DNA from: Phytophthora colocasiae
Lineage: Eukaryota > Oomycota > Peronosporomycetes > Peronosporales > Peronosporaceae
Reading direction: 5' to 3'
DNA: 64,000 nt
Assembly (NCBI GenBank): GCA_018806915.1
Contig: JAGKQI010000102.1
Span: 1,632,377-1,696,376 of the forward strand
The notes under the pieces are model-generated. The model saw only the letters and a list, made by a program, of their open reading frames with translations. It ran no database searches and was not told the DNA's origin. Shown piece by piece: positions 52,455 to 63,170 of the stretch. Made by a program: the position numbers and the translations under genes. Within the stretch, counting starts at the first letter, position 1. Every line of letters starts with the position of its first letter.

Positions 52455-53258
52455 CTATTTCTTAAGCCGTGCCTGGAAGATCACAATGTCGCTGTCCTGG
52501 AAGTCTGGGTGTAGTTCTGAATGTCCAACTTGATCAATTGCAAAGACCTTCTCTAACTTTTCGAAGAACTTATCTTCCGAGTTTTGCCGCTTTTTGTATG
52601 CGAGCAACACGAGCGTCTCGGGTCCAGCCATTTCTTGAAGGGACTTCATCAATCCGTCGAATGCCGAAGCGTATGGGCATGCCACAATATCGGCACCTAG
52701 AATCACGTCGTAGTGTTCAAGCCCACCAAGTTTCGGGACAAGATGATGCTCCAAGTCGCCCCAAAGGTACTCTTCAGCGGTACACACCTCTCCCGAAATA
52801 CTGTTCGCTTGGATATTGCGCTGGGTAAGCGCCACAGATGCTGGATCCCCATCGGTGATGACGACGCTCTTGGGCTCCAAGTGCGCAGCGACAACTCCAA
52901 CAAGCCCCGGTCCGCAGCCCAATTCGATGACGCTGTTTCCTTCCACTAATTCTCGATGGGATGCTAAATACAGTGAAAGTGCAATGGCAGCGTCATATAC
53001 CGAAGCGCCGAAGCCTAGTGCCGTCCCACCCTTGCCATCACTCTCCCAAGCTTGATCGATACGAATGCGTTTTCCAGCGATAGGGAACCAACGAGTGGTG
53101 TCACGCAGCGCGTCATGGAAAGGATTCCGGAAGGAGAACGGCACCAATGCGCACGTTGAAGACGTTGTAGATGGAGACGGCACTTGTGGTTCATTGGAGG
53201 AGACGCTGGTGCCTTCCATAGCTGCTGCAAAGCGGTCGTTGGGCATCATCGATTCCAT
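52455..53258 (-). CDS. METTL21-type lysine methyltransferase (Methyltransf_16)
   Basis: The frame encodes 267 residues from an ATG at 53258. The SAM-binding motif I is VIELGCGPGLVG, followed by the acidic loop VVITDGDP. The later DVILGADIVACPYA corresponds to the DxxYxxxxF-type region of the METTL21 group, and LVLLAYKKR follows. The N-terminal 50 residues are Ser/Pro-rich. Family members trimethylate lysines of chaperones or translation factors; the substrate here is not predictable. It overlaps nothing and ends 31 bp past the end of the ABHD pseudogene, on the opposite strand. Confidence 0.88.
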   Translation of the reverse strand: MESMMPNDRFAAAMEGTSVSSNEPQVPSPSTTSSTCALVPFSFRNPFHDALRDTTRWFPIAGKRIRIDQAWESDGKGGTALGFGASVYDAAIALSLYLASHRELVEGNSVIELGCGPGLVGVVAAHLEPKSVVITDGDPASVALTQRNIQANSISGEVCTAEEYLWGDLEHHLVPKLGGLEHYDVILGADIVACPYASAFDGLMKSLQEMAGPETLVLLAYKKRQNSEDKFFEKLEKVFAIDQVGHSELHPDFQDSDIVIFQARLKK

Positions 53259-53336
53259 GCTGCTTGCAATACAGATTCTCTATCGGTGTATTTTGCTTAA
53301 TGCAAATATTGCAATTACGGAAGACTAAAGACTTAG

Positions 53337-54994
53337 TTAGATAAAGGCCAAGTTGAGCTGATCGTCGAAAGGTTTGAGCAGCGGAGCCAGCAGATTCTTC
53401 TCGTGGGGCGGCAGTGACTCACGCAACTTTACCAGTTCATCGTATTTGGATCCCATCTTCTCCACGATTTTGTTGAGCTTACGTTGCGCTTCTGGACCTC
53501 CACCTTCAGCTACCTTGGCCTTGAACGAGAGGAAGTGCCGCAACAATTCACACACGTCGTGGAACTGGTTGTACACTTGCTTCTTGAACTCGTTCGGGAT
53601 ATATTCTGCAGCCAAAGCACCGCTCGCCAGGTTTGCAGCCGATGAGGCGGAAGCTGAATCGCTGGTAGAGTCTGAGCACGCAACGACTTCAGCCAGCACG
53701 TTGAAACACGTCTGAGATGTCGGGTAGGCGTTCTCTAATTTGATTGGGGCCTTGCAAGCTGCTTGGAACACTTGTGCTGCATCAGAAAGCGACAACCGGC
53801 CAGTTCCATTACCATCAGCAGCAGTGCCCTTCTCAGCATGCTGGAAGTAGCGCGACTCGTCTTCTAACGTAAGCGGATTGTACGGCGGTGGGGCTTTATC
53901 CTGAAGGTCATTCAGCAGCGTAGCATCTTCCAAGTTGTCGTGATAACCCGCATTAGCCTTCTTTTTCTGCGGCAATGTTTGCTGAGCCACACCTTTCCGG
54001 CTTTCTGCTGCTTGAGCTTCCCCGCATGTGCCGGGTCTAGCACGTATGCACCATGGCGGTTGAACTTTGCAATGGTAATACTGGACGGGTTCTCCTTCTC
54101 TGTAATGTGTCTTTTGCATGGTGCACAGCTGCATCTTCCTCTGTTGTCGTGAGATCGATCAAAGATCGACAATACCACGAGGGTCAATGCTCACACCCTT
54201 CGACTGTTCTTTCTCCTTCTCCTCGTACTTCGTAAACATATCCTCGTGTCCAGCTTTCCTATCCCGATGGAAGTACTTAGACTTGAAGAACGCTCCCCAG
54301 AACTCCGTCTCCGTCATCTTGTCAGGAACTTGTCCTTGGTAGGCCATGTACACAGCTGGGTACTGAATAAAGATCTGGTGGATCACCTCCGCATTTAAGT
54401 TGTATTTGACCACATTGCCGCCAGTATCATTGTCAGCTGCCAGGTCCGTCAGAATCGCTGATGTCTTGCCAGTCTTCTGTCGCTTGCTGGCTTCTCCGGC
54501 TATTAAAACGCCGGCGGCTTGCCCAGAAATCCTCCTCCGATATAAGACCATCATTCACCATCTCTGTGTGTTGCCGCTTCGAGCGCCGGGTTAGCAGCCA
54601 GCAACGCTGCACGCTGCTTAATTTCCGTAGGGTTACACAGCGCTGCAGCATTAGAGCGCGTCCCTTTGGCTCCGTTCTCTCGCAGTCGCTGTGCTATAAA
54701 CTCCTTAGCCTGTTCGCGCACCTCAAACGCTTCTTCCAAGCTCCCAGACTCTGCCACAAACTCCAGTACGAGTGTCGAATTGTGTGCAAGACGCAGGCGG
54801 ATCATGGCTTTGGGGCTTGAGAGCGACGAGACCTGCTGGTCCTGTACGGTGCTCCAGGGAACGATGATAGGCGGGTGTTGGCCCGTAGGCGTCTCGGGAG
54901 ACGCCTCAGCGACCCAGCGCATCCCCTTGAGCGAGAAATCAGCGCGTCCATCGCGCTTCTTGACGCGCACAAGCGCCACCAGAGCCTCCGACAT
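53337..54994 (-). CDS. GTF2H1: TFIIH core subunit p62/Tfb1, frameshifted
   Basis: Read from the ATG at 54994 the region spans about 550 codons, matching the roughly 550-residue p62/Tfb1. The PH-like N-terminal domain (54570-54994) includes PIIVPWSTVQDQQVS. BSD-type sequence follows (EMVNDGLISEEDFWASR, then VVKYNLNAEVIHQIFIQYP and MTETEFWGAFFKSKYFHRD). The helical C-terminus runs to 53337. About five one-base frame changes lie between 54600 and 53990, for example near 54575, 54520, 54160 and 54010. No intron explains them. In TFIIH this subunit serves transcription initiation and nucleotide-excision repair and is essential, so assembly error is a serious alternative to a pseudogene. Confidence 0.75.
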
Positions 54995-55140
54995 CTTCAC
55001 AAGGATTTAAAAGTAGGCAGCAGCAGCCTCCCAAACAGCATGCTGGCAGTATGTATGCTGTATGCAAGTCCTCCTACGAAGTCATAATACCTTTGATTGA
55101 TGATATCACGATCTGACCGCATTATTGCGTTTGACGGAGA

Positions 55141-56807
55141 ATGACGCGACGGACGTTCGCACTGTTGGCGCCGCTACTGCTGGCGCTGAGCTGCGTTTCC
55201 GGTGAGGAATACCAACGGCACACAAACAACTGGGCGGTGATCGTAAGTGCAAAGCACGGAAAGTTTGGACTGCGGTCATTAACTGTACAGGTGTTTGCAA
55301 ACTGCTTGCCATGTAGGTGGATACGTCTCGCTTCTGGAGTAACTACAGACACATTGCCAATGCCTTGTCGCTCTACCACTCGGTTAAACGTCTCGGTATC
55401 CCGGATAGTCAGGTCAGAAGATGAACAAGTTGCACTTACAGACGCCAGTCCGAAGACTGACGATGTGGAATCTCCCTGTTGCCGTGGCTGTGCTAGATCA
55501 TCCTGATGTTGGCGGACCAAATGCCGTGCAATGCTCGCAATTGCTTCCCAGGCCAAGTGTTCAACAGCTGAACGCAGAAGATTAACCTGTACGCATTTCC
55601 TCCTTGGCTACTGGTCTGCTGGCTTTAACAACTGCTTGCATTGTTATATCCAGCTATGGGAAGAACGTCGAGGTAGACTACCGCGGCTCGGAGGTCTCAG
55701 TGGCCAACTTCATCACTGTCCTGACAGGTGCGTTCTGGCAGAAATATACTGGAATTACAAGGAAATTAACGTTATGCCTTACAGGCCGCCATGAGCCTGG
55801 AACGCCAGCATCAAAGAAGCTCGAGACGGATGAGAACAGCAACATTTTCGTACGATTCTTGGCTTATCGTTGCTTGCCACAGTCCCTTTCGCTCATGTTG
55901 CTCTACTGTAGCTTTACATGTCAGGTCACGGCGGTGATGGATTCCTGAAGTTCCAGGTGCGTGCGTTATCCTTAATGAAGCCCAACGTGTCTGACGTGCG
56001 TCGGCCTGCGCCAGGACTTTGAAGAGATGTCGAGCCAGGACCTCGCTGACTCTATCCAGGAGATGCACGTGAAGAAGCGGTGCGTGCTTCATGGTGCAGA
56101 CTGTGAGGTTACACAAGCTGATGGTCATTCGTCTTGCAGGTACAATGAAATCTTCTTCATGGTTGACACATGCCAGGCAGGCTCGCTGTCCAATGCGCTG
56201 AGTCTCCTGAAGGTGGTGACCATCGGCAGTTCGCAGACAGGCGAGAACTCGTACGCCCACCATTCCGACTTCGAGGTTTGTTTATTTTGTTTGACGTATG
56301 GTTCGAGCTGTTGAGGTGTTGACTAGTGACGTGTTAATCCAGCTTGGTCTCTCGGTCATCGACCGCTTCACCTTCTCGACGCTGGACTACCTGCAGCGCA
56401 TGAAGGTCGGCGACTCCATCCGGAACGGAACCCTTGGTGATCTCTTCAATTTCTACGACCCGAAGATGCTTCTGTCGACACCTGATTATCGAACCGACAT
56501 TTTGGGCCGCTCAATTGACGAAGTTCCCATCACGGACTTCCTCGGATCGATGTTAGATGTGCATCTCCACTTCGACGACGAAGCTTATCCGATCGAGCCC
56601 ACTGCAGCCATCACAGAGACAACCGCCACACCATCAGATGTAGATCCGATTGAGCTAGATGAGGTCGTCGATGTGCTTGAGTCTTCGATGAGCAGCAGAA
56701 CGTCGACGCCAGTGCACGTGCAAACCTTCGAGTTCACCAAGGAGTTTTTCTTTGGAGTTGCAGTGGCAGTGATTGGCGCAGTACTCGTAACCATAAGCTC
56801 AGTCTAA
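55141..56807 (+). CDS. PIGK: GPI transamidase catalytic subunit GPI8/PIG-K
   Basis: Nine exons fit in frame: 55141-55242, 55317-55412, 55497-55588, 55654-55727, 55785-55849, 55912-55956, 56015-56079, 56140-56275 and 56343-56807 (379 codons). Residues 1-21 are a signal peptide. The caspase-like C13 peptidase fold shows NNWAVIV, VDTSRFWSNYRHIAN, MLADQMPCNARN, EVDYRGSEVSV, the catalytic His149 in YMSGHGG and Cys191 in MVDTCQAG. A C-terminal membrane segment (FFFGVAVAVIGAVLVTI) anchors it in the ER, where the complex attaches GPI anchors to proteins. Codon 91 (55569-55571) is an in-frame TGA in a poorly conserved loop. Everything else is intact, so it may be a sequence error, a recent lesion or a missed small splice change. 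Confidence 0.85.
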
Positions 56808-56937
56808 CTGAGAAACATCAGTAAAGGGAGCTCACAGCCACATTTCAAAGAAACAACTTCATTAAAAAAAAACTACGAGAAGAATAAATCACTAACAACT
56901 AGGGCTGCTGATCTGGGCAAGGCCCAGGCCCAGCAGT

Positions 56938-57853
56938 TTAGCCGTATCCTCGCTGGCCGTGGCCGTTAGTTAAATGCGCACGCCGGTACATATAGTTAGG
57001 ATGGTGCGGACTCGTTTCTTCTTCTTCATCGTCTTCTTCTTCAGGATCTGGACTGAATTCATCTTCAATAGGAGGGTGACTCCGCATGAGCAGCCGAACG
57101 AATAACACCGCGATGCCAGAAATCCAAATTGGCGACGTGCAGATACTGAGAGCAATTAGCATTGGGCTTAACAGCATGACGAACGGCACACACACCACGG
57201 CTGTAAAATGCCACACGACCCATGGACGCAGCTAGACATCAAATAAGAGTGTCAGTAACTGCAGGAGATCTCCTTTTCATGAAAAGAGAGACAAACCTTT
57301 ACAAAAACTGTAGTGTCCTCAACGAATCTCGGGACGATAACAGCTACCACGCGCTCTACCGCAGACCTGCTCTCAGCAAGTCTTTGTCAGCTTTACATAT
57401 ACTCCTCCACGTCGACGACACGTACCGAATCTTGTGTACTGGCTGCATTACAAGGACAATCTTGGACTTAACTGTCGTCACGAGCTGCTTACCAGGGCGT
57501 TCCGCGTACTCACAACGTTCATCGTATTCTTCATGCCGCTTCAAGTGCAGCTTCATGAGCTGGGGCGTGTATGGCGTATTCAACGGCGTTCGGTCATTGC
57601 GCAACACTCCCTGCATCCGTAATAACGTGAATATCCATGCTGCTGGAAATGAAGCGAGATATTGAGAAGTTTGTTCTCAGTGAGAACGTACCACGATGGG
57701 TTGTAAGCCAACACCGAGCTGTTTGCGCTGGATGTACGGATCCCACTCGACCTCTGTGCCCAGTGGCGTGGCGCTCTCCAATTTGCGGACGTCACTACTG
57801 TCTACATGTCCTTTTAGAGCAAATGAACGAGTTAGTCGGCGGCAAGTAATCAT
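56938..57853 (-). CDS. Probable four-exon membrane protein, family unknown
   Basis: Exons 57853-57688, 57642-57493, 57355-57297 and 57231-56938 join in frame with GT-AG introns (45, 137 and 65 nt) to give 222 residues. The N-terminus (MITCRRLTRSFALKG) is basic and could be a mitochondrial presequence. The last exon has two strong hydrophobic segments (WHFTAVVCVPFVMLLSPMLIA and PIWISGIAVLFVRLLM). A highly acidic stretch (PDPEEEDDEEEE) and a His/Arg/Gly tail follow. No family is recognised. The 45-nt intron is unusually short, and the exon model is inference from frame continuity only. Confidence 0.5.
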
Positions 57854-58343
57854 TGGATGTTTAAGCTGTCGTATCTTAAAAGAGTAAAAAACCCACCGCC
57901 ATAAACTGCTGCGGCCACTGGAGACCGCGACGTTTTCTTCTTCTCATCACCCATTCTTCTGGATACAGCAACGTTTATATAGAGACACTGCTGAAGGTGC
58001 AAGAGAGCGAGAAACACTTCCTAGCTGGGCTCGTTGGCTCGCGCCTCCAACTTGCTGGAGTGACGTGAGTGCGCGTCCTCTGAGGACTTTTCGAACCGAC
58101 ACAGACGGGGCGACAAGCAAAGGAGATGGACAAATCTGGAGGCTGAACTGTGGTGTGGACATAATAGCAAGGTGAGTCACATGAAATAGTGTGCGAAACA
58201 CTACAGAGCCAGTGTAATAAAACGCAATGTTACCTTGAAAATATTATATAATGCAGGTTGATGTAATTTAAAAATAGTATAATTAATCTTTACGATTTGG
58301 ATAATTGCAATCAGTTTATTTGTTACTAAAACAATATACGTTA
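57854..58343. other. Non-coding intergenic region
   Basis: I see no gene. It is AT-rich near 58220-58330. Confidence 0.45.
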
Positions 58344-59706
58344 TCACAGGCTTGAGCCCCATGGGCTCAGAAGTTGGGGAGAGGAGACAAGAGACCAGGT
58401 CGACGAAGCACAGGAAGCGTTCGCGGTCCCGCCATCCTCAACAACGATGGCGCTAGACCTCAGCGGCAATGACCAGTACGCGCTTACGCTGCTGGGCAGC
58501 AACGGCAGCTTGATGACTACGAGGGCTCTGTTAACGGTTGCAGTCTGGCCACGCGCCACTATTCCAAGAACTCGGCCGGCGTACGTTTTTTTCAGCTGCA
58601 ATTGTCTTTTCAAGTAAGGAACTTTATCCTGACATTCTCCCTTATTATCCACGTTAGCAGGCTGATAATGAGCAGATGCGGACGGAGATTGTCCGTTTGG
58701 AGAATGTGCTAGCTAGCCGCATCGCTGCCCGCGCTAACCAGGACAAGTCGAACCTACCGCTGGAACGCTCCAGCAAGATTGAGAAGTACGTGGAGGTCAT
58801 GGAGCTCACCAAGTGTCTTCGTCGCCAGAAGGAGTTCCTACTCAGTGAGAACTGCAAGCGTCAACGCTTTGCTGAGAAGATTCAGCAGGCCATGCCGGTG
58901 CGTGCACTGCAGAAAAGTGTACTATTGTTACAGAGATTGATGCTGGTTTCCTTTGCTTTTGTTATTAGCCGTCGACCGATAGCATCCAGTTTATGAAAAA
59001 CGTCAAGTATCCTCCCGACGAGGAGCTGGAGAAGACGTCCAGAGAGGCTTTTATAGAGATGATGGAGTATCAAGTTAGCGGAGAAGCCTCCGCCTATATG
59101 GGCTGGCAGACCAAACGCGAGTCCAAGTCCATGTACATGCACACGTTCTCCGAGAAGAGTTTTTGGGTGAGGACATGGCTCGTGTCTTTAACGAAACGTG
59201 GGCAATGTTTCAACGACGAGGCCAAGCAGGAGTTGCTACATCGCCGGCGAAGCAAGTTCTGGCGTACGTAGTGGATCGTGTAGGAGATGAAGCTTTTTTT
59301 GCTGACATTCGTGTTTTTCTTTTCAGATTTTGAAAAAGTTGAACGACAACATGCATCTGACGCGCAACATTCACCAGTTTATTGGTGAGAGCTTCCACGC
59401 CATGCGATGACTCTTGTGTGCCGCATTTCGATTGATAAGGACACTTTTGCTATCATCAGCAAGTCTGTCGTGCCGCCTACAAACGACGCGCAGCACCTGG
59501 TGTGGACTGACGAGTGTTTCATGTGGAAGTTTACACGGCGTGTGGATGCACAGGGTGGGTTCGATATCTCCATTCGCGGCAAGTACGGCAGCACTTCTGC
59601 TGTTGCGGGCAACCGCTTGCCTATGCTTGAATCTTACTTCCAGCTTGTGGATTGGGAATCGCTGGTCATTCTGCCCCATGTCTCTGACCTTTGCAGCAAG
59701 CTCTAG
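58344..59706 (+). pseudogene. Frameshifted gene resembling oomycete M96/START-like proteins
   Basis: A coding-like block at 58662-58894 encodes a coiled coil (EIVRLENVLASRIAARANQ). It ends at a good donor (GTGCGT) and continues after an acceptor near 58968 with PDEELEKTSREAFIEMMEYQ. Frame changes near 59160 (beside a T run) and near 59400 are needed to continue into CRISIDKDTFAIISKSVVPP and the C-terminal LVDWESLVILP, stopping at 59706. The architecture (N-terminal coiled coil, later beta-rich START-like half) recalls the large M96-like oomycete family; this is tentative. Upstream of 58640 the frame is unclear. Confidence 0.45.
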
Positions 59707-60073
59707 CTCCTCAACCCAAACGCTCAATTGGGGAGCTTTCCTGTTTAAACGTCCGAAGCGATGACGGCAGAAAGGTACAAGAAGGCTACAAACTACCCTG
59801 CGTGTCGTCCAGGATCAGAACAGCTAAGCATATACGTGCTCTGTCTTTTCTGTTCAAGGCATGCGTGCCTTAGCTACCGCGCGATCACCAGTCGAAGCTG
59901 TACCGTTTCACACCCCACTCTGCCATCGCTTATAATTTACTTCTCTGGGTTTAGCTGTATGCTATGATGTTACTTTGGTGGTGTTTTTTCTTTTCGCCAG
60001 GAAAAAGATACTAGTAAATGCTCATCCGAACTCGCGCTAGACAGTCGTTATGCGGCAACTTACATTGCCCTCT
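59707..60073. other. Non-coding intergenic region
   Basis: No supported gene. Confidence 0.45.
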
Positions 60074-61260
60074 TCATATATCGTTTTTTTGCTGATGGCA
60101 TTGTTTCTTGAGGGTGCTCCTGCGTTTTCCATCAAGGTATGTCGTTAGGATACCACGAGAAAAGCGTAGGTAAAGGCCGAGACTTACACTATATCGGAAA
60201 GTCGATGGTGGAGCAAGGCATTTTTGTGTGATCTCCTCTTCAAGCACTTCATTTGCAACAAACTTTGCTGCCTCGGTTTCCTTACTATCTAGCCGTGGAA
60301 GCGAACAGGTGAGCACACTTCCGCCTGATCCATGCAAAGCATGTCCCTCCTTGTGTTTGGCTTCAGTAGCCTGGAAACCATCAGCAAAAATTAAGGTAAC
60401 AGATTGTCAAAGTAATGAGCAAAGCAAAGTTGACCTCTTTGCGAGCTTGTAAGGGGCTGTCTCTGGAAGTTTGTCCAGTTTGTCTTGACTTCGTCAGTGA
60501 CATCGCTTCGACTATGTCGCAAGCTGGGGACCTCTGGTTTCTGACTCCTGACAAGAGGATGTTGGAATCTCTTCTTCTAGCCTACAATACTTAAAGAAGA
60601 TGGTTCAGCTTCGGAGTAAGGCATACCCGCTTAAGTCATTGTTCAGGTGAAACTGCGAGTTGGCCTTATTAGAGTAGGAAACACTTTTGGGTTCCTGACT
60701 CGGTTCCTGACTTCATGCAACTTGGGCTGGTTTAGGACCTTTCCCCTTCACGCTTTTTTCAAAACCTGTTTCCTGTTGGTCAAGAAATACATCCAAGTCT
60801 CTCCTTGATGTTTCTTGGTTTGGTTCGTAAAAGCTTCTGATATTGAAGCGGTCTTGGTAAACCCATCTCCTGGGCCAAATGCAACTGCAGAGTGTCCTCA
60901 ACTGGCATTGTCGAAATATTATCATCAGAAGCCAAACAAGGGAAAAACTCGTTTTGCTGGTTATCTCCTGTCTTGGTGTTGCATTGTTGGCTGGGCCAAT
61001 TTGTCGGATGGGATCTGAAGTTGCCGGCAAAATTCACGGATAGTCACGCTCAATCCCCAGAAGCCAGGAGAGATGTCGCGCTTCAGATAGCTCGGAGATG
61101 GAATTGTTTCCATTTGCCACAGTTTTTAACACATTTTGAAGCCTCATGGTATGTTGGCGCATCTCTTCTGATTCAATCTTGTGCAATTCAAAAGCTGTCA
61201 TCAAGTCGATGATTTCACAAAATCACAGTGTTACCCTTTGCGTTCAAGGTAGTCGGCACT
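60074..61260 (-). pseudogene. Decayed multi-exon gene remnant, family unknown
   Basis: Several protein-like blocks occur on the minus strand. Near 61250-61070 one reads LTAFELHKIESEEMRQ...EARHLSWLLGIERDYP. Near 60980-60720 a block changes frame once (NISTMPVEDTLQLHLAQEMG, then FYEPNQETSRRDLDVFLDQ). Near 60360-60074 one reads DSKETEAAKFVANEVLEEEI. Stops and frame changes interrupt them. They may be exons of one old gene. I do not recognise it. Confidence 0.3.
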
Positions 61261-61445
61261 TTTTCGTTGCAATTTAGTTTGTGTAGACGATGAATCAAGC
61301 TTCCGCTTCTGTCGGCGACTTGGTCGTTTTTAAGTAAAGTCACGCAGAACTGGAGATGGTTGGAAGGGGAGCTTATGATATACTTGTAGTCAGACCAATT
61401 CCGTAAATTGTGAAGGCATATTGTACAATACCGGATGTGTTTCCT

Positions 61446-63164
61446 TCAAGATGCAACTGGAGCAAACTTTTCTCTTTCTGGGATATCAACGGTCTTATCA
61501 TGAACACTCAACTTAAAATGATCTTTAACCATACCCCTTCCTCGACGAGTGAACTTTACCTGACCTTGTCGATTGCAGCATGGATATCTCGTTCCCACGA
61601 CTGGAATTTGATCTAAGCATTTTTGCTTCCTTGATACATTTTGTGAGGAAAAGTGTTGCAAATGTTTTTGTATGTCATTCAAAGGCTTCACTATTTTGGG
61701 AGTTCACCCTGAGCTGTTCACCCTCGAGATTGGATAAATTTATCTCAATAAATATCGTTTAGTCGGCGATATACTCAACGATATAGATTTCAGCGCTTTC
61801 TGTGAGCAGTGACTCATAATTTTCCACGGATAGCGCCTCGTGTTGCGAGCAAACGTTTGTCCAGAGTCAAATAGATAGGTACTCAGTTCTGCGGCAAAAA
61901 CACGACGATTTAGAGAAAGGTACTGCCTGTGTCTGTTGCACCAACCCACAACATCAGTTCCTCAGAAAGCATAAATTTCGGTAGACTTTTTTAAACTACA
62001 CCTACCGAGGCATTTTCGGCGATGCACATTAAAACCAACCCTGTAACAGCACAGTCCAAAATGAGCACATCCGTTATCACCCATTTTAAGAACCAAGATT
62101 TGGTATCATTTACTGTACCTTGGTAAATGTCAGCAATGTCATAACGCTGTATAAGATACGCCCAAAGCTCCAGGCCATTGATGTCAAGCTGGCCAACTCG
62201 CTGTTGAAGTCGAAGCTTTGCTGACTGTGACTTAAAATGGAAAACCCCTCGGACAGTGACAATGTCAAGTATGAAGCCAGGTCGAGAAAATGATGATCGG
62301 CAAAAACAAATCTGCCGCAGCGCAAATCCAAATAGAAGATCATCGCAGGAATCTGTGCATATAGTTCGTAGAGCCATTAAACCAATGTAGATCACCAATA
62401 ACTACCTATAGCTGGACGCATGACACTGAGGCGGTCTTGAAGCTTCTCGGGCTCATCAAAGATTCCGTCCTTGTCATACAGGAACAGACTCGCATACAGC
62501 ACCAATTGCGTCAGGTCAAAAGCAGTCCACCATTGAATACTAAGTAGAATATCATCCACTTCCGTCTAAATACTAAGCTGCAGAGAACCAATGGTCGTCG
62601 TGACTGTAGATAGGTAAACATCGTCAGACATTGACTTCCAGCTCCAAACCAATTCGGTATCTCGCCTTTACTGACTGAAAGGTTTCAGCCCACACCAAAA
62701 CCAGCAGCAAATAAGATTTTGTACACTGAAGAGGGAAATCTGTAGATTGAATAGCACGGCAACCACTTTTGTTGTAAAAGTCCAGCTCCGCTCCTTCTCC
62801 TCCCCCCAACTCTCTGTGCGTGGCTCCTCCCTGCCTTGCCCCTTTACGTTGCTCCATCCCATCTTCTTCACCAAAACCTGGTGGGATGCTTCCTCGCTTC
62901 CATGGATTATTGCCGGGTGATCCTGCAGTGGGGAGGATCAGTAGCCTGGGCGAGTCTAAGAGATGCAGGAGTGTCGAGAACGTGGCCGATCGGAAGAAGG
63001 AACCCAGTGCTACACTTAAAATGAGTAGCTGCACAGTGCTCCATCGTCGTGTGCTGCTGATGGACGTTTGAGCACACACCTGCACTCTCCATGTACTTAT
63101 TAACCGTCATAGCAGTGATCAGCACGTAACAAAGTGCCAGGTGGAAGTAGCTGGACATGGCCAT
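61446..63164 (-). pseudogene. Decayed multi-pass membrane protein region
   Basis: Minus-strand blocks are hydrophobic and protein-like. 63164-62907 begins MAMSSYFHLALCYVLITAMT, around 62530-62410 reads WWTAFDLTQLVLYASLFLYD, and 62398-61991 includes SWFLKWVITDVLILDCAVTG. Stops and frame breaks separate them, with no clear splice sites. They probably derive from one multi-pass membrane protein gene; the family is not recognised. Confidence 0.3.
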
Positions 63165-63170
63165 GTGGTT

